NCBI GenBank assembly: GCA_010015605.1
Contig: ML975254.1
Coordinates: 124,001-188,000 of the forward strand
Direction of reading: 5' to 3'
DNA length: 64,000 nt
Source: Decorospora gaudefroyi
Lineage: Eukaryota > Ascomycota > Dothideomycetes > Pleosporales > Pleosporaceae
The notes under the pieces were generated by a model. It was not told where the DNA came from and did not search any database. It was given only the letters and a program-made list of their open reading frames with translations. Below, piece by piece: positions 1 through 11,367 of this stretch. Within the stretch, counting starts at the first letter, position 1. Each line of letters begins with the position of its first letter. Made by a program: the position numbers and the translations under genes.

Positions 1-1
1 G

Positions 2-76
2 GAGGTGGAGGGCGCGGTGCAGATTTCTGGTGAGGGATTGAGGAGGATGGTTAAGAGGGTTGTGGGCAACTTTTAG
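2..76 (+). CDS. 3' end of an upstream gene (partial)
   Basis: The window opens inside a plus-strand reading frame that runs 24 codons to a TAG at 74-76. The visible tail ends in RMVKRVVGNF. The rest of the gene lies left of the window, so no family can be named. The composition (charged, few rare codons) and the immediate change to AT-leaning sequence after the stop fit a true C-terminal exon. A chance open frame cannot be excluded over so short a stretch. Confidence 0.4.
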   Translation, partial: EVEGAVQISGEGLRRMVKRVVGNF

Positions 77-1096
77 CCAGCACCGGCATGTGAGGTGGAA
101 TGATGGCGTCTGGGCATTGCTCGAGTGGGTTATGATGTTATGTGAAGGCTTGGGTAGTGTAGCGTAGCTTGCACGACGTTGTTTTATGCTAGTTCGATTT
201 TATCTATCTATCGACTTTTGCTACTTTTGATCCTAACTGACTGTTACCTATCTGTTTTTTCATTGCCACGTTTGAAATCAAACCTAGTAGGGAAATAAAT
301 ACTACCTTTTTGTCACCTGCGTTGACATTCAAACGGTTTTACGACGTCTAGGTATCAAAGAAGTCAACATTTCCGCGCATCTTGTAGATAGGGCGGACAT
401 GTAAGTAGGTGCAAGATGAGGTGTGGGAGGTTTGAGTTTGTGGACGTTGGGGGGGGGGGGGGAGGTGGAAAGGATAGGTACGTTAGGTAGGCGGTTATTA
501 CGTTAGGTACGGTTGTGCGATAAGGTAAGTTAAGTGGGGGATTTAGGTACATCTTATAGGGTAGGATGCAGCAAATGTTGGGGGTTAACTGGGTAGTAGA
601 GGCTACAATGACGCACTTCTTGGCTGCGAGAAGTCTTGGGTGCGGATGTGGTGGGACTCGGTACTGTACCTAGGTACCTGGTCGTGGGTCAAACTCTTAA
701 GGCTGCTATCGTTTCCCCGCAAGATGGTAGCAAGCACGTGGCAAACTATCTTCGCAGCTGCAGCATGCCCCCGGTCTTACCTCCTACTGTTTACAATGAC
801 GAGTAGCCAAATTAACTTATGAAAAGGGTTTGCTAAAGACAGGGCTGTGTTGATGGGTGTTATGGTAAGATTCGCTGTCCCCGCGGACGATGGACGCGCA
901 GTCGGCACGATGAAAGAACGAAGAGCACCCCGCATTCTCCGCCCGCCACACATGGCGGAACAGTAGCAGCGAGGACCTACAACTGCCGAACGTCACGTCG
1001 GAGGCTGCAGAAGTGCTTATCTCCGAACATGTAGGTGCATATCCTTGTGAACCTTCTCTGTAATTGTCGCCATTCTTCAGAGATTGAAGTTACGCT
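77..1096. other. Intergenic spacer, probable P450 promoter
   Basis: No convincing gene. It contains an uninterrupted run of 14 G at 449-462 and several GGTAC/TACCT-like words. The last few hundred bases should hold the promoter of the P450 gene that starts at 1097. Short open frames at 364-552 and 640-822 have no coding character. Confidence 0.5.
449..462. repeat. Homopolymer run of 14 G
   Basis: Fourteen consecutive G on the plus strand, in the spacer upstream of the P450 gene. It is a length-unstable site and prone to assembly error; no function is implied. Confidence 0.85.
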
Positions 1097-2716
1097 ATGG
1101 CGCTAGAAGCTATCCTCCACCTGCCGCCCTACCTGTGGCTCTCCCTCATCCTCGCCTTACCGCTCGCGACTCTCCTCCACGATGTCTGGGTATGGATGCG
1201 AATGCCTCCAGGTCCGACGCCTCTCCCATTCCTCGGCAACAAACTTCAACTCCCCCAGTCGAAGCCATGGATCCAGTTCCAAGATTGGGCCAAAACATAC
1301 GGCCCCATTTTCACGATATGGATCGGCCGCAAGCCCACCATCGTCATCTCAGACCCCAACATCGCGGTTGATCTGATGGAAAAGCGCAGCACAAAGTACT
1401 CTTCGCGTCCGCGCATGGTAGCCATGGGCGAGATCCTGTGGGATAACGCTAGCATCCTGGTACAGCCGTATGGAAAAGAATGGAGTGTGAGGAGGAAGCT
1501 ACTCCATCAAGCCATGACACCAAAGGCATTGAGATTATACAAACCGGTACAGGCTGCGGAAGCATCGCGTCTATGCTCCCAGCTTCTCCAACACCCAGGT
1601 AACTGGGAGAAACTCCTTGAGCGCTTCACCTCCAGCATCGTCTTCTGCGTGGCGTACGGTCACCGTATTGATTCCCTCGATGCCCACGTCATACGCCAGC
1701 GCTTCCAGTTTATGCATGTCGCGGCATCGCTCAACGTGCCCGGCAAGTACTTGGTCGAGTCGTTTCCCATCTTGAAGCACGTGCCGGATGTTCTGGCTCC
1801 TTGGAAAGCAAAGATCAAGGCTTCTGGCAGGGAAGAGGCTTCTGCGAATATGGCTCTAGTCGACGTCGTGCGCAACGATATGGCACGAGCAAAAATTCGG
1901 GGTGACGATATTCCCGACTCGCTCTGCAAGCTTCTCCTCGCGTTGCGAGACAAGGAGCATATCCCGTTGTCGGATCGCGACTTCTCGTATATTCCAGCAT
2001 CTCTCTTCGGCGCTGGCTCAGATACCACAGCTTCCACTCTATGTACTGCTTTCCTAGCGCTGGTTACACATCCCGAAACCCTTCACGCTGCGCACCGAGA
2101 ACTGGATACCGTCGTCGGCACCGAACGCAGCCCCACATTCGAAGACGAGAGGAACTTACCATACATCTGTGCCCTCGTCAAAGAAGTCCTGCGCTGGCGC
2201 CCTGTCGCGGTCCTAGGCGGCACTCCGCACGCTTCTACCGAAGACGACCAATATGAAGGCTATTATATCCCGTCCGGCACCACAGTTTTGGGCAACTCTT
2301 GGGCTATCAATCTGAACGAAGAGTACTACCCAGACCCGCACCACTTCGATCCCACACGCTTCCTCGACGAGGCGCTTGCTGAGCGCACCAAGGCTCCGAC
2401 GTCATTAACGGGCAAGCCACATCCGGCAAAATCGGGACATTCGTCGTTCGGATGGGGTAGGCGGATATGTCCCGGTGCCAATCTAGCGGAAAACAGCTTG
2501 TACATTGCGCTAGCGAAGATGCTGTGGGCCTTTGATATTGAGCCGAAGAAGGGAGTGCAGTACGATACTTTTGCGTATACGGAGGGCTTCAATATCCGGC
2601 CCAAGAAGTTTGAGTGTGAGATTAGGGTTAGGAGTGAGAAGCATAGGGAAGTGCTCGCTAGGAATCTTGAGGATGCTACGGGTGTGCTGGAGAAATTTAC
2701 GCCGTTTCAGGAGTAA
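1097..2716 (+). CDS. Cytochrome P450 monooxygenase
   Basis: An intronless 539-residue class II (microsomal) P450. An N-terminal hydrophobic anchor (residues ~8-28) is followed by the proline-rich hinge PPGPTPLPFLGN, placing it on the ER membrane facing the cytosol and dependent on a P450 reductase. All hallmark motifs are present: I-helix oxygen-activation motif GAGSDTT at ~305-311, K-helix ExxR (EVLR) at ~363-366, a PERF-like FDPTRF, and the heme loop FGWGRRICPG at ~451-460 with the axial thiolate Cys ~458. Substrate-recognition regions resemble the fungal OrdA/CYP64-like group (the SKPWIQFQDWAKTYGPIF region), whose known members act in secondary metabolism. That is family resemblance only and the substrate is unknown. 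No PKS, NRPS or other biosynthetic gene lies beside it, so it is not visibly part of a cluster. The gene looks intact. ATG 1097 is the first Met and gives a full-length anchor. Confidence 0.93.
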   Translation: MALEAILHLPPYLWLSLILALPLATLLHDVWVWMRMPPGPTPLPFLGNKLQLPQSKPWIQFQDWAKTYGPIFTIWIGRKPTIVISDPNIAVDLMEKRSTKYSSRPRMVAMGEILWDNASILVQPYGKEWSVRRKLLHQAMTPKALRLYKPVQAAEASRLCSQLLQHPGNWEKLLERFTSSIVFCVAYGHRIDSLDAHVIRQRFQFMHVAASLNVPGKYLVESFPILKHVPDVLAPWKAKIKASGREEASANMALVDVVRNDMARAKIRGDDIPDSLCKLLLALRDKEHIPLSDRDFSYIPASLFGAGSDTTASTLCTAFLALVTHPETLHAAHRELDTVVGTERSPTFEDERNLPYICALVKEVLRWRPVAVLGGTPHASTEDDQYEGYYIPSGTTVLGNSWAINLNEEYYPDPHHFDPTRFLDEALAERTKAPTSLTGKPHPAKSGHSSFGWGRRICPGANLAENSLYIALAKMLWAFDIEPKKGVQYDTFAYTEGFNIRPKKFECEIRVRSEKHREVLARNLEDATGVLEKFTPFQE

Positions 2717-3287
2717 GGCCATCTTCGTGGGCGATATAGATTGCGCGGCTGCTTAACAGGTACGTTGTTCTCGTAGATATGGTATTGGGCCAATCAGGAC
2801 ACGTGGGTAGGTTATCTCTTGCAACATTTCCTTGGCACTGTACGTGGTCGTAGTATCGCTGTATGCCCTTTTTGCTCCAAACCTCCTCGAAACAGCCAAT
2901 CCAGGTTTGGTATCTCGCGTAGCCAGTCGTCAAGCCACGAGTTTTCTGCAGCATACTTATCGCTTGTTCTTCCACTCACATCCACTGCGTCATCTCTCCA
3001 TTAGCAATCGCCCTGCAAATCTCTCTTGTCCAACCATGTTTGACTGTAAATTCATGCATGTTTTCACAGAAATGGCTTGCTACAATCGTGTCATTGGTGT
3101 TATGGCATGGCTAGAGCGCACCTGCCTCAGATAACAACAAATTACGTGACCGTCGGTTCGAGCTTCACCGCGAGTTCTATCATGAGCTACAACGGCAACC
3201 ACGACACTAGCTCCGCTCCTCACACGATTCCCTTTCTTTTCTAGCTCTGCACACTTGTCTGATCAGTCAGACAATTGCGAGACAAAC
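2717..3287. other. Intergenic spacer
   Basis: About 570 bp between two plus-strand genes. It should contain the P450 3' UTR and the helicase promoter. Open frames here lack coding character. Confidence 0.5.
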
Positions 3288-6200
3288 ATGGCGCGTGGCG
3301 GTCGCGGAAAGTCAAACTGGGCCAACCAGCGGGGACGCCGCAGCATGGCTTCGCACAAAGGCACACACGCAAAATCCGGCAATCGGTACGCAAGCTTTAC
3401 TGGGGCTGAGACTGATGGTAAGTCGTCCTTATGTCTTGCAATCAACACGAGAGAAGCTTCTCCGCCGCGATCGAAGCCTCCCACTTCACATCGGCATTGG
3501 TAGAGCTTCTGTCGCTACATCTCTCGACACTAGACACTCAGAATGCACGTAACTGATCATAGCATAGACGGCGAGATTAATGCGGAACTCGGCGAGCGAT
3601 TCCGAGGGGCCCTCGACTTCAAGAACCGCGACGTTCCTGACGACAACATCCCGTCATCTGGACCGTCACGCACAAACAGCGACATCCGGGAGTACGTTCA
3701 GCTCGCAAAAAAGCCTGTAGCAGGGGGAGCATGGCTCGATCAGCCTGAAGTTCCAAGTCCCTCCGAAGTGCTGCGCGCAAAGTCCGACTACCGCAGCAAC
3801 GGTGAGTCGCTCATTGAGCTTGATCCAAGCCTACGCCCCAACAAAATCCAAGGCGCATATCAAGACATAGAGGACTATCTGGGGACCATGTACGAGCTCC
3901 AGCGCGAAGATGCCGTCCGCCCCCTCCGCGAAGCGATTGATGAAATTCGTACCGACCCGTTCAAGTCCGAAGCGGAGTACAACAACCAAAGCATCGGCAT
4001 CTATGATCCGGTGTATATCACTTCGCTCGTCTTTTCGCCACGGGGGCTGGCGACCCGGGTTGCATTCTCTCTCGGTCGCGTTAAGAAACACATAAGGTAA
4101 GTTACAGCCATGTTCATCGCGACTGTGCTCTTCGCTAACTGGTGACAGGTGGGAGCAGTCGAAGAGGCTCATTACCGGCACCCTCGTGGCGCTTTCCCCT
4201 GTCGACGATGCCTTCCGAACCCAGTGTGTGCTCGCCACAGTGGCCGCTCGACCTTTATCCGCCCTCGCCCAGAATCCGCCCGAGATTGATTTGTTCTTCG
4301 CTCGTCCTAAAGACCAAGAGATTGACCCGATGCGCAAATGGATCATGGTGGAATGCCGCTCCAGCTTCTTTGAGGCAAGCAGACACACACTGCTCGCTCT
4401 TCAGCATCTCATGAGAGAGCCCTTCCCATTATCGCAGTACCTCGTCCATGCCCAGAAGGTGGTAGAGCCTCCCAAATACGTCAAGCACAACCCTTACGTC
4501 AATTTGAGCTCACTGGTGAGTATGGAGGAAAGCGCCGACTACGAGAATGTGAGCGTCCTAGAGAACTGGCCGACCATGTCCTCCCATTCACTGGATGTTT
4601 CCCAGAGCAAAGCGCTTAAGCGGATGCTGACGCGCGAGTTAGCCATTGTCCAAGGCCCCCCTGGAACAGGCAAGACCTTCGTATCCGTTGTTGCGCTGCA
4701 AATCTTGCGCGACAACCTGCGCAAGGACGACGCGCCGATCATTGTTACGGCTCAGACAAACCACGCCCTTGACCAACTGTTGAGACATACTTCGCAATTT
4801 GAGCCCAACTACATTCGCCTAGGAGGAAGAAGCAAAGACAAGGATATCAAGATGCGAACCCTGTTTGAGGTCCGCTCAAATACCCCTCCGCAAAAGCAAC
4901 AACCAGGGAGCCAGAAAGTACAAGCCACTATGGCCATGAAGAGGTTGACTGTCGCCTGTCAACTACTTCTTGTGCCTCTAGAAGCCAACAGGGGACCACT
5001 CGATCACAAAGTGTTGTTAGGCCTCGGCTTGATTACCAAAGAGCAAGCTGAGTCACTGGAGATGGAATCGAAATGCATCATGGGGTCCTCTCCATCCGAC
5101 GGTCCCGGAATATTGATGGAACAGTGGCTCGGCAAGTGCCTCACCCCATGCGATCGACCGATCGGGCCAGAACAATTTGACTGGGGATTCGAAGAAGAAG
5201 ACTTCGAGGTTGAGCAGCTGAAAGAACTGGAAGCGGAAGCCGTGGCTCAGGACGATGACGAGATTGAGGCTCTTCGCGGACCTGTAACTTTGCTCAGTGA
5301 CAATTTCAGAGGCACTGGAGCCCCATTAACTGACAACGAGGTCTTGAACGTCCTGCGGACAGACGATCTGACCACGGTTCCCGTCGCCCTTCGCGGTGCC
5401 ATCTACAACTACTTCAAACGCGAGGCGAAGAGGTTGATCCTGGTCGAGGTTCGCAACATTGCGCAGCTCTACCAGGAAACTGTTGTACAGCGCAAGGTCG
5501 GCCTTTGGGATGAGGACGTGCGTATACTGCGCGATGCGCGTATCATCGGCTGTACAACAACCGGTCTTGCGAAATATCGAGCTTTGCTTTCCGCTCTTCG
5601 TCCGCGTGTTTGTATCGTGGAGGAGGCGGCTGAGACCCTTGAGGCTCCGGTCACTGCAGCTTGCTTCCCAAGTCTTGAACATCTTATCCTGGTTGGTGAT
5701 CACCAACAGCTGCGGCCTCACACCCAGGTGCGAGCTTTCGAGGACGAGCCTTACTTCTTAAACCTGTCGCTCTTTGAGCGTCTAGTTGAGAATGAGATCG
5801 CTTTCGACACGCTAACACGACAACGACGAATGATACCTGAGATACGGCGTCTTTTGTATCCCATATACGAAGACACGCTGAAAGATCACAAGAGCGTAAA
5901 GGACTCCAGCAATCGTCCGCCAGTTGAAGGCATGGGCGGTAACAACAGCTTCTTCTTCTGCCACGAATGGCCAGAGTCCCGCGACCCCAACATGTCTGCC
6001 CTCAATACAACAGAAGCTCACATGATCGTGCAGTTCTTCGACTACTTGGTTCTTAATGGCGTTGACCCGACCAAGATAACCATCTTAACGTTTTACAACG
6101 GCCAGCGTAAAGAGCTATTGCGAAAGCTTAGAGCACACCCTAATCTACGGGTATATCCGGGCATTCAGGTCGTCACTGTCGACAGCTACCAGGGTGAAGA

Positions 6201-7342
6201 GAACGATATTGTGCTACTCTCGTTGGTACGCTCCAACCGGAATCACGCAATCGGCTTCCTCAGCTCTGAGAATCGGGCCTGCGTCGCTCTGTCCCGAGCC
6301 AAACGTGGCTTCTACATCTTCGGTAATGCGGAGTTATTGGCGACTGAGAGTGATACGTGGGCCGCTGTGATCAAGATTATGTGGAAGAATACCAAGTTCA
6401 AGGTGACTACCGGACAACAGCGCCGCTTGGGATACCAATTTCCGCTCGAGTGCAGCAAACATGAGCGGAAGATCTGGTGCGAGGAGCCTCAGGACTTTGA
6501 CATGATCAAAGGCGGCTGCGACGTCAAGTGCGATGGTGTGCTTCCATGTGGACACCGTTGCCCGTATATGTGTCACCCGTAAGTTCCTAACGTACCTCTT
6601 ATATGGTCCGACAACTAGCATCTCGACTGACACACCGGTAGCTTCGAGCACGACAGGATCAACTGTACACAGAAGTGCTCTAGAAGGGTAGAGGCTTGTG
6701 GCCATCCATGCGTCGGTACGTTTCGCCCTAAAAGTACACTACAAGCAAGATCCCACTACTAAATTTTCACTAGCCGTCTGTTGCGATCCGTGCAAGTGTG
6801 ACATGTGCGAGCGCCGCAGCAACGGCGTAAAGAGCACGCTGAAACCAGCGCCAAATGGAGCGACACCGTTCCGCGGTTCCCGCACCAACACCCGCAACCT
6901 CATACTCGAGAACACGATTCTCGGTCCGTCCGGTCGCGCAGTCCATAGTGCGAGCACTCAGATGATGGCTCCTCAGGGATCGGTTAGTACGACCGCGCAC
7001 TGGGAGGCGTACGCTAGTGGCGGTGCCCAGCAAGACGATGCGCGAATGTATGCGATGAGGAAGGAAGTGGAAGCGCGATTCCTCGAGCAGATGCGCACGT
7101 CTACTCCAGCGCCAGCATCCGGACTGTCTCCGTCGCCAGCGCCAGCCAAACTCATCCCGATCTCACCTGAAAAGGCGGCGGCGGCGGCGGCGTCTAGGAA
7201 CACGGAATTGCTTGTTGATGTCGACATCGATATCGAGCCTCGGTCCCAGCAGGATCGTCGCCATGCACGCTCTTCGTATGCGAACGCTGGGTCGTCAACT
7301 GTTCGAGGGGGTGGAAGCGTTGCGTTCAACCTGCTCGACTAG
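3288..7342 (+). CDS. UPF1-like SF1 helicase with NFX1-type Cys-rich tail (ZNFX1/Hrr1-like)
   Basis: Five exons: 3288-3417, 3568-4096, 4149-6578, 6642-6715 and 6774-7342. All have GT-AG introns and consistent phases, giving 1243 residues. The N-terminus is Gly/Arg-rich (MARGGRGK), suggesting RNA binding. The helicase core has Walker A GPPGTGKT (~389-396), Walker B VEEAAE (~710-715), GDHQQLRP (~736-743) and the UPF1-type motif VDSYQGEENDIVLLSLVRSN (~897-916), all typical of superfamily 1 RNA helicases with an inserted acidic segment between motifs. A Cys/His-rich region follows (~988-1067, with repeats such as CGHRCPYMCHP and CGHPC), as in NFX1-type zinc fingers. Known relatives are human ZNFX1, fission-yeast Hrr1 and Neurospora SAD-3, which work in RNA silencing and heterochromatin. 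A silencing role here is inferred. The C-terminal ~180 residues are low complexity with a poly-Ala run. Introns 4 and 5 split the finger region. Confidence 0.9.
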
Positions 7343-7688
7343 GAGAGGCGGTAGGTATGTTGGGCGGAACCGTGGGCAGTATAGGAGTATTATGAGGGGG
7401 GTGATGTGATTGGAGATTCTTAGGCATATTGATCGCGCCGTGGGTAGGCCATCTGTACTCAATTCAACTGTTCATGGACTCAAGACGGCATCGATGCATG
7501 CTTTGGGAAGAAGATGAATGACGAATTAAAGGTGAACAAGCTCAACAAAACGACCGTTAAAGTGACACTGGGGTATATAACAAGAAAACATAAAAATCCT
7601 CAAACCTTGCCCTTCCAAAACCCTCAATACGATTAGTTTTGCACTCATCCTCTTCTCGTAAAGAAACCCCGTCTCCTAGCCTAACGCC
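7343..7688. other. Convergent 3' spacer
   Basis: About 350 bp between the 3' ends of the plus-strand helicase and the minus-strand calycin-like gene. It should hold both 3' UTRs; nothing else is recognised. Confidence 0.5.
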
Positions 7689-8339
7689 TCACTCTCTCCC
7701 GCCATCCATCTCCACCTCAAACAGCTCACCCGCAAGCTCGCCAACCCGTCCCCCCAAGCCACTCAACGCCTCCTTAATTGCCTCCACCGTCTGCGGCCTC
7801 AGTCTCCCCTTTCTCGAATACAAATCCACACCCGCAGGTGTAAACAACGTCTTTGCGAAAAACGTCACCATCCAGCTATTTCTTTCTGTCGTACTACCCT
7901 CCTCCTCTTCGCCATAGCCCAAAATCTCCCATTTGCTAGATGCAATCATGAGCCAGCCCTTGCCGCGCCAGTTATATGCGAGACTAGCCCTTGGTTCTTC
8001 TACGTTGTTGTGCGCGATCTCTGTGGGGCTAGTGTGGTTCTGGTCCGCAGTCGTATGCTGATCCGGTTTATCGATGCCGCGGACTGATTTTAGGGCCGTG
8101 GAGGTACTGGTTTGGTAGGTTACTAGGTCGTCGAGATTTGTGGATGTGGATGGGGTTGTGGTTGTGGGTATGGGTGTATATGTGATTTGGACGTTTCGAG
8201 ATTTTTTCCACATGGGGAGGGTGGAGTGCGTTATGTTCCATGGTCCGGATAGCCAGGTGAGGGTTGGGGGGTGGATTGCGAGCGTGTGGGTGGAGGGGGA
8301 AGGTTGGGTTGAGGAGGGGGCGCGGAGGGTTGGTGGCAT
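7689..8339 (-). CDS. Calycin/lipocalin-like conserved fungal protein
   Basis: A 216-residue protein read from ATG 8339. An in-frame extension upstream reaches 8474 but has no ATG at its start. After a Pro/Ser/Thr-rich leader comes TWLSGPWNITHSTLPMW, containing the G-x-W signature that begins a lipocalin/calycin barrel. Further along are alternating hydrophobic stretches (VQITYTPI, ASLAYNWRGKGWLMIASSKW, WMVTFFAKTLFTPAGVDLYS) that read as beta strands. A helical C-terminus follows (PQTVEAIKEALSGL). There is no signal peptide, so it is probably cytosolic. The low-complexity insert (~75-130) is probably a loop. The ligand and role are unknown. It is transcribed away from the PLC-like gene across a shared ~960-bp promoter region. 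Confidence 0.72.
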   Translation of the reverse strand: MPPTLRAPSSTQPSPSTHTLAIHPPTLTWLSGPWNITHSTLPMWKKSRNVQITYTPIPTTTTPSTSTNLDDLVTYQTSTSTALKSVRGIDKPDQHTTADQNHTSPTEIAHNNVEEPRASLAYNWRGKGWLMIASSKWEILGYGEEEEGSTTERNSWMVTFFAKTLFTPAGVDLYSRKGRLRPQTVEAIKEALSGLGGRVGELAGELFEVEMDGGRE

Positions 8340-9302
8340 GGTGGTGTGTGATGGTCTTCGCGATGGGTTGGCGAGTTGAGGAGGTGTGTACGCGAAGGAG
8401 GGTTGGGGATGGCGGTGATGTTGACGTTCGATAGCTTTAAAGCGTGGCTGGGAAGTGACAGTATGCGGCGGCAAGGCGCGATGGAAAAGAAAACTTGCTA
8501 CGCGGAATAATGGGAATCATTATCAAAACCGATGTGCATATGATGAACAGTAGATCACTGCACATCGAGACTCATCGCGTCGCATATAGGATCGCCAACT
8601 GCAGGCACAAGCACGAAGGATGGACGCTACCGGGAGCCAATGCAGCCGCGGCTCCGCCAAGCCGTCACGTGAACGCCACGCCAAAAACAGATTTCTCCGC
8701 CTCAACGAGACCGACATCTGACATCACCACACAAAAACCCACCTGGTGCCACTTTCTAGACGCGTAACGCCCAGCCTGGCCGCTTGTTCGCTGGCCCATC
8801 AGCAACGGATTTCTGAGAGGCCGGTTTGTCGGCTGTTGCGCCAGCATGAGCGGCCTTTGTTTTGGACACGTCTCGGCGGCTGTCGGTTGGCCGGGGCTGG
8901 CGGGCTGACGACGCTGAAACCGTCTCCGTGCTCGCGGCCATGAGGGGCTGTGCAGAATGGTGTCTCTGAGAGGCAGGCAGAATACCCACTGTTGGCTGAT
9001 CCGTGTGGATACGAACTTACGAAGCGTTGGAGCTCCAACCTTTGCCCCAGCTATGCGGCTGAGACGCCATGCGTACTGGTATAACAGTAGCCCTTGCCCC
9101 CGGCCCTGGTGGCTTTCGGAGTATTCTTTGCTTTGAACGATTTGCGGTTTGAACATTATCTCAAAATATTCTTCTTTGACGTTCGTTTGATATCTGAAAG
9201 CTCGTTTGCCCTTCTTTAGTTAAATATTAGACGCCTTACGCCCGCCATCTACTAAGCTGACGACGAAGCGTTGGACGCCTAACACATTCACCACACCTCA
9301 CC
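8340..9302. other. Divergent promoter region
   Basis: About 960 bp between the divergently transcribed calycin-like and PLC-like genes. It presumably carries both promoters. No operator-like element was recognised. The open frame on the minus strand at 8665-9156 has no family character and is not listed as a gene. Confidence 0.45.
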
Positions 9303-10379
9303 ATGTTCTCAAGAAATCTCCTGCGGGCTACCGCACTGCTACCTTTCCTCTACTCGACCACGTCCGCGCAAAACGCCTGCAACAACTCGCCAGACCTATG
9401 CAGTCGCGCATACAACAACATCACATACCTCGGAGCACACGACTCGCCCTTCCTACGAAATGCAGACACATCCTTCTCGACATCAGGAAACCACTATTAC
9501 AACACAACGGTACAGCTCGACGCTGGTGTACGGTTATTAACCGCGCAAGTACACCAGGCCAACGACAGCGGAACAGACGCATGGCACCTCTGCCACAGCA
9601 GCTGCGACCTGCTTGACGCCGGAACACTCGAAAGCTGGTTATCCGAGATCAAGACATGGATGGACGCCAACACGAACGATGTCGTAACCCTCCTACTCGT
9701 AAACTCCGATAAGGCCTCTCCCTCGGACCTAGGCTCAATATTCAGTTCCTCTGGCATCGACACCCTCGCTTACACGCCCCCGTCCACCGAGTTCCTGCCT
9801 CAAACCTGGCCTACACTCGACGCCCTCATCGGCAACAACACGCGGCTCATGACCTTCGTCGCACCCCTGGGCGCGCCCTCAACAGAGTACCCCTACCTCA
9901 TGGACGAATTCACCTTCATCTTCGAAAACGCGTACGAAAACGACCACCCCTCAAACTACTCTTGCAACCCCGACCGTCCGGCCTCCCTCGGCACCCCGTC
10001 CGCAGCCCTAGAGTCCGGCCGCATGTTCCTCATGAACCATTTCCTCTACCAGACTCAACTCTTCGGTATCCAGTCCCCCAACGAGACCTACGCCAACGTC
10101 ACCAATGCGCAATCCGGCTTCGGCAGCTTGGGCGTCGGTGTCGCTGAGTGCTCCAACGTGTATGGCAAGGCGCCCAATTTCGTCCTCGTCGACTTTTTTA
10201 ATGTCGGTCCCGCTATCGCCAGTGTCGATATGGCGAATGGTATTGATGGCGCTGTTTCGGGCCGCATGGAGGTTAGTACCGCGCCGCTGATTCAGAGTAC
10301 GGGTGCGGGTGTGAGGGAGCGCGGGAGCTTGGTGGCTGTTGTGTTGGCTGTGGGTGTGGCTGTTGCGCTGGGGGCGTGA
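9303..10379 (+). CDS. Secreted PLC-like phosphodiesterase, probably GPI-anchored
   Basis: An intronless 358-residue protein. A signal peptide (residues 1-~22, ending STTSA) precedes a small Cys motif (NACNNSPDLCSR). The TIM-barrel entry strand is ITYLGAHDSPF, where the first catalytic His of PI-PLC-X domains sits. A second His cluster is in DAWHLCHSSC, and acidic residues follow in VRLLTAQVHQ and NDVVTLLLVN. This matches the fungal PLC-like phosphodiesterase superfamily, which lacks the eukaryotic calcium-binding domains and is secreted. The C-terminus ends in a short hydrophobic tail (SLVAVVLAVGVAVALGA) after a small-residue and basic stretch, which fits a GPI-anchor signal. Several N-x-S/T sequons support surface exposure. 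The substrate is unknown. Confidence 0.87.
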   Translation: MFSRNLLRATALLPFLYSTTSAQNACNNSPDLCSRAYNNITYLGAHDSPFLRNADTSFSTSGNHYYNTTVQLDAGVRLLTAQVHQANDSGTDAWHLCHSSCDLLDAGTLESWLSEIKTWMDANTNDVVTLLLVNSDKASPSDLGSIFSSSGIDTLAYTPPSTEFLPQTWPTLDALIGNNTRLMTFVAPLGAPSTEYPYLMDEFTFIFENAYENDHPSNYSCNPDRPASLGTPSAALESGRMFLMNHFLYQTQLFGIQSPNETYANVTNAQSGFGSLGVGVAECSNVYGKAPNFVLVDFFNVGPAIASVDMANGIDGAVSGRMEVSTAPLIQSTGAGVRERGSLVAVVLAVGVAVALGA

Positions 10380-11367
10380 TGGGGAGGGTTTTGTTGCATC
10401 TTGTCTGTATTTGCTGCATGGCGATGGCGTTTTGGATGTTCCATTTTTCTGGCATTGGTGAGGAATTTGGGAGCTTTATAGGTGGGCGGAATCTTTTGTC
10501 TTTTCTTTTGTTCCCTTTTTGGGCAGTCTGTCAAAAGCGTGAATGGGCGCTCTTTTTTTTTGGTTGCGGGCAATTTTTGAGCCTCGGGTTAGAACGACTT
10601 ATGTACATGTGAATTATTTAACATAATACGTACTTCATCACGCTACTCCGTCTCGTTCCTCTACCTACTCCCGCTTTTCCATATCCTCGGTACAACGGGC
10701 ATAGTGTCCCCCACAAAGAGAAGCAACGATAACGTGCGTATCATACCTATTCTCTGTAGCTCAACCTGCCAATACCTATACCCTGTAATCAATCCGCGTT
10801 TCAATCCAGTTCTGATATTGACCACGCAGATAAGTAAATCAAGACCGGTGCTTCTAATACAATGTAAGCGAACAGAACGTAACAGAACAGAACAGAACAA
10901 AATGCTATCGCTATACGCATACGTACGCGCAAAAGTGTGCGTATCATGCGCGCGTGATGTACCTAACAAAACTACAGAAAGAAACAGAAGAAGAGAAAAT
11001 GTTTTGTGGAGTACTAATAACTAATGGGAGGAGGGGTTCTTTGTGTTGTGTAGGGTAAGTGAAGTAGCTAGCAAGACGAAGAAGGAACATAAAGTAAACC
11101 ATAAGTCGCTAATAAGATAAATAAATATATACATTAGAAGAAAGTGAAGCAAGTAACATGACCAACAAACCAGGATTCGAAATGGTATCTCTCGCAGCAA
11201 AGCAACCCACCAACCAAAAAAAAAGAAGAAAAAACAAAGACATCAGACATGCAGTGAAACGCCCAACCCACCCAAAAACGACGCCCGTCATTGCTGAAAA
11301 AAATCCAGAAGCGAGAAAAATCATACATCAGACGTCAACATTTCCCTTTTCTCTGTCGGCCATTCTT
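10380..11367. other. Convergent 3' spacer
   Basis: About 990 bp between the 3' ends of the PLC-like (+) and DOMON-b561 (-) genes. AT-leaning with A-rich and T-rich runs, consistent with UTRs and terminators. No gene seen. Confidence 0.5.

Noticed and set aside
3151..3165. GGTTCGA-type B-box as evidence of a tRNA gene
   Set aside because: The flanking bases do not complete a T-arm stem, and no A-box or acceptor stem could be paired around it. No other B-box-like site in non-coding sequence was convincing.
8340..8474. N-terminal extension of the calycin-like protein to 8474
   Set aside because: The first codon of the extended frame is TTG and the added residues are low complexity. The first ATG is at 8339.
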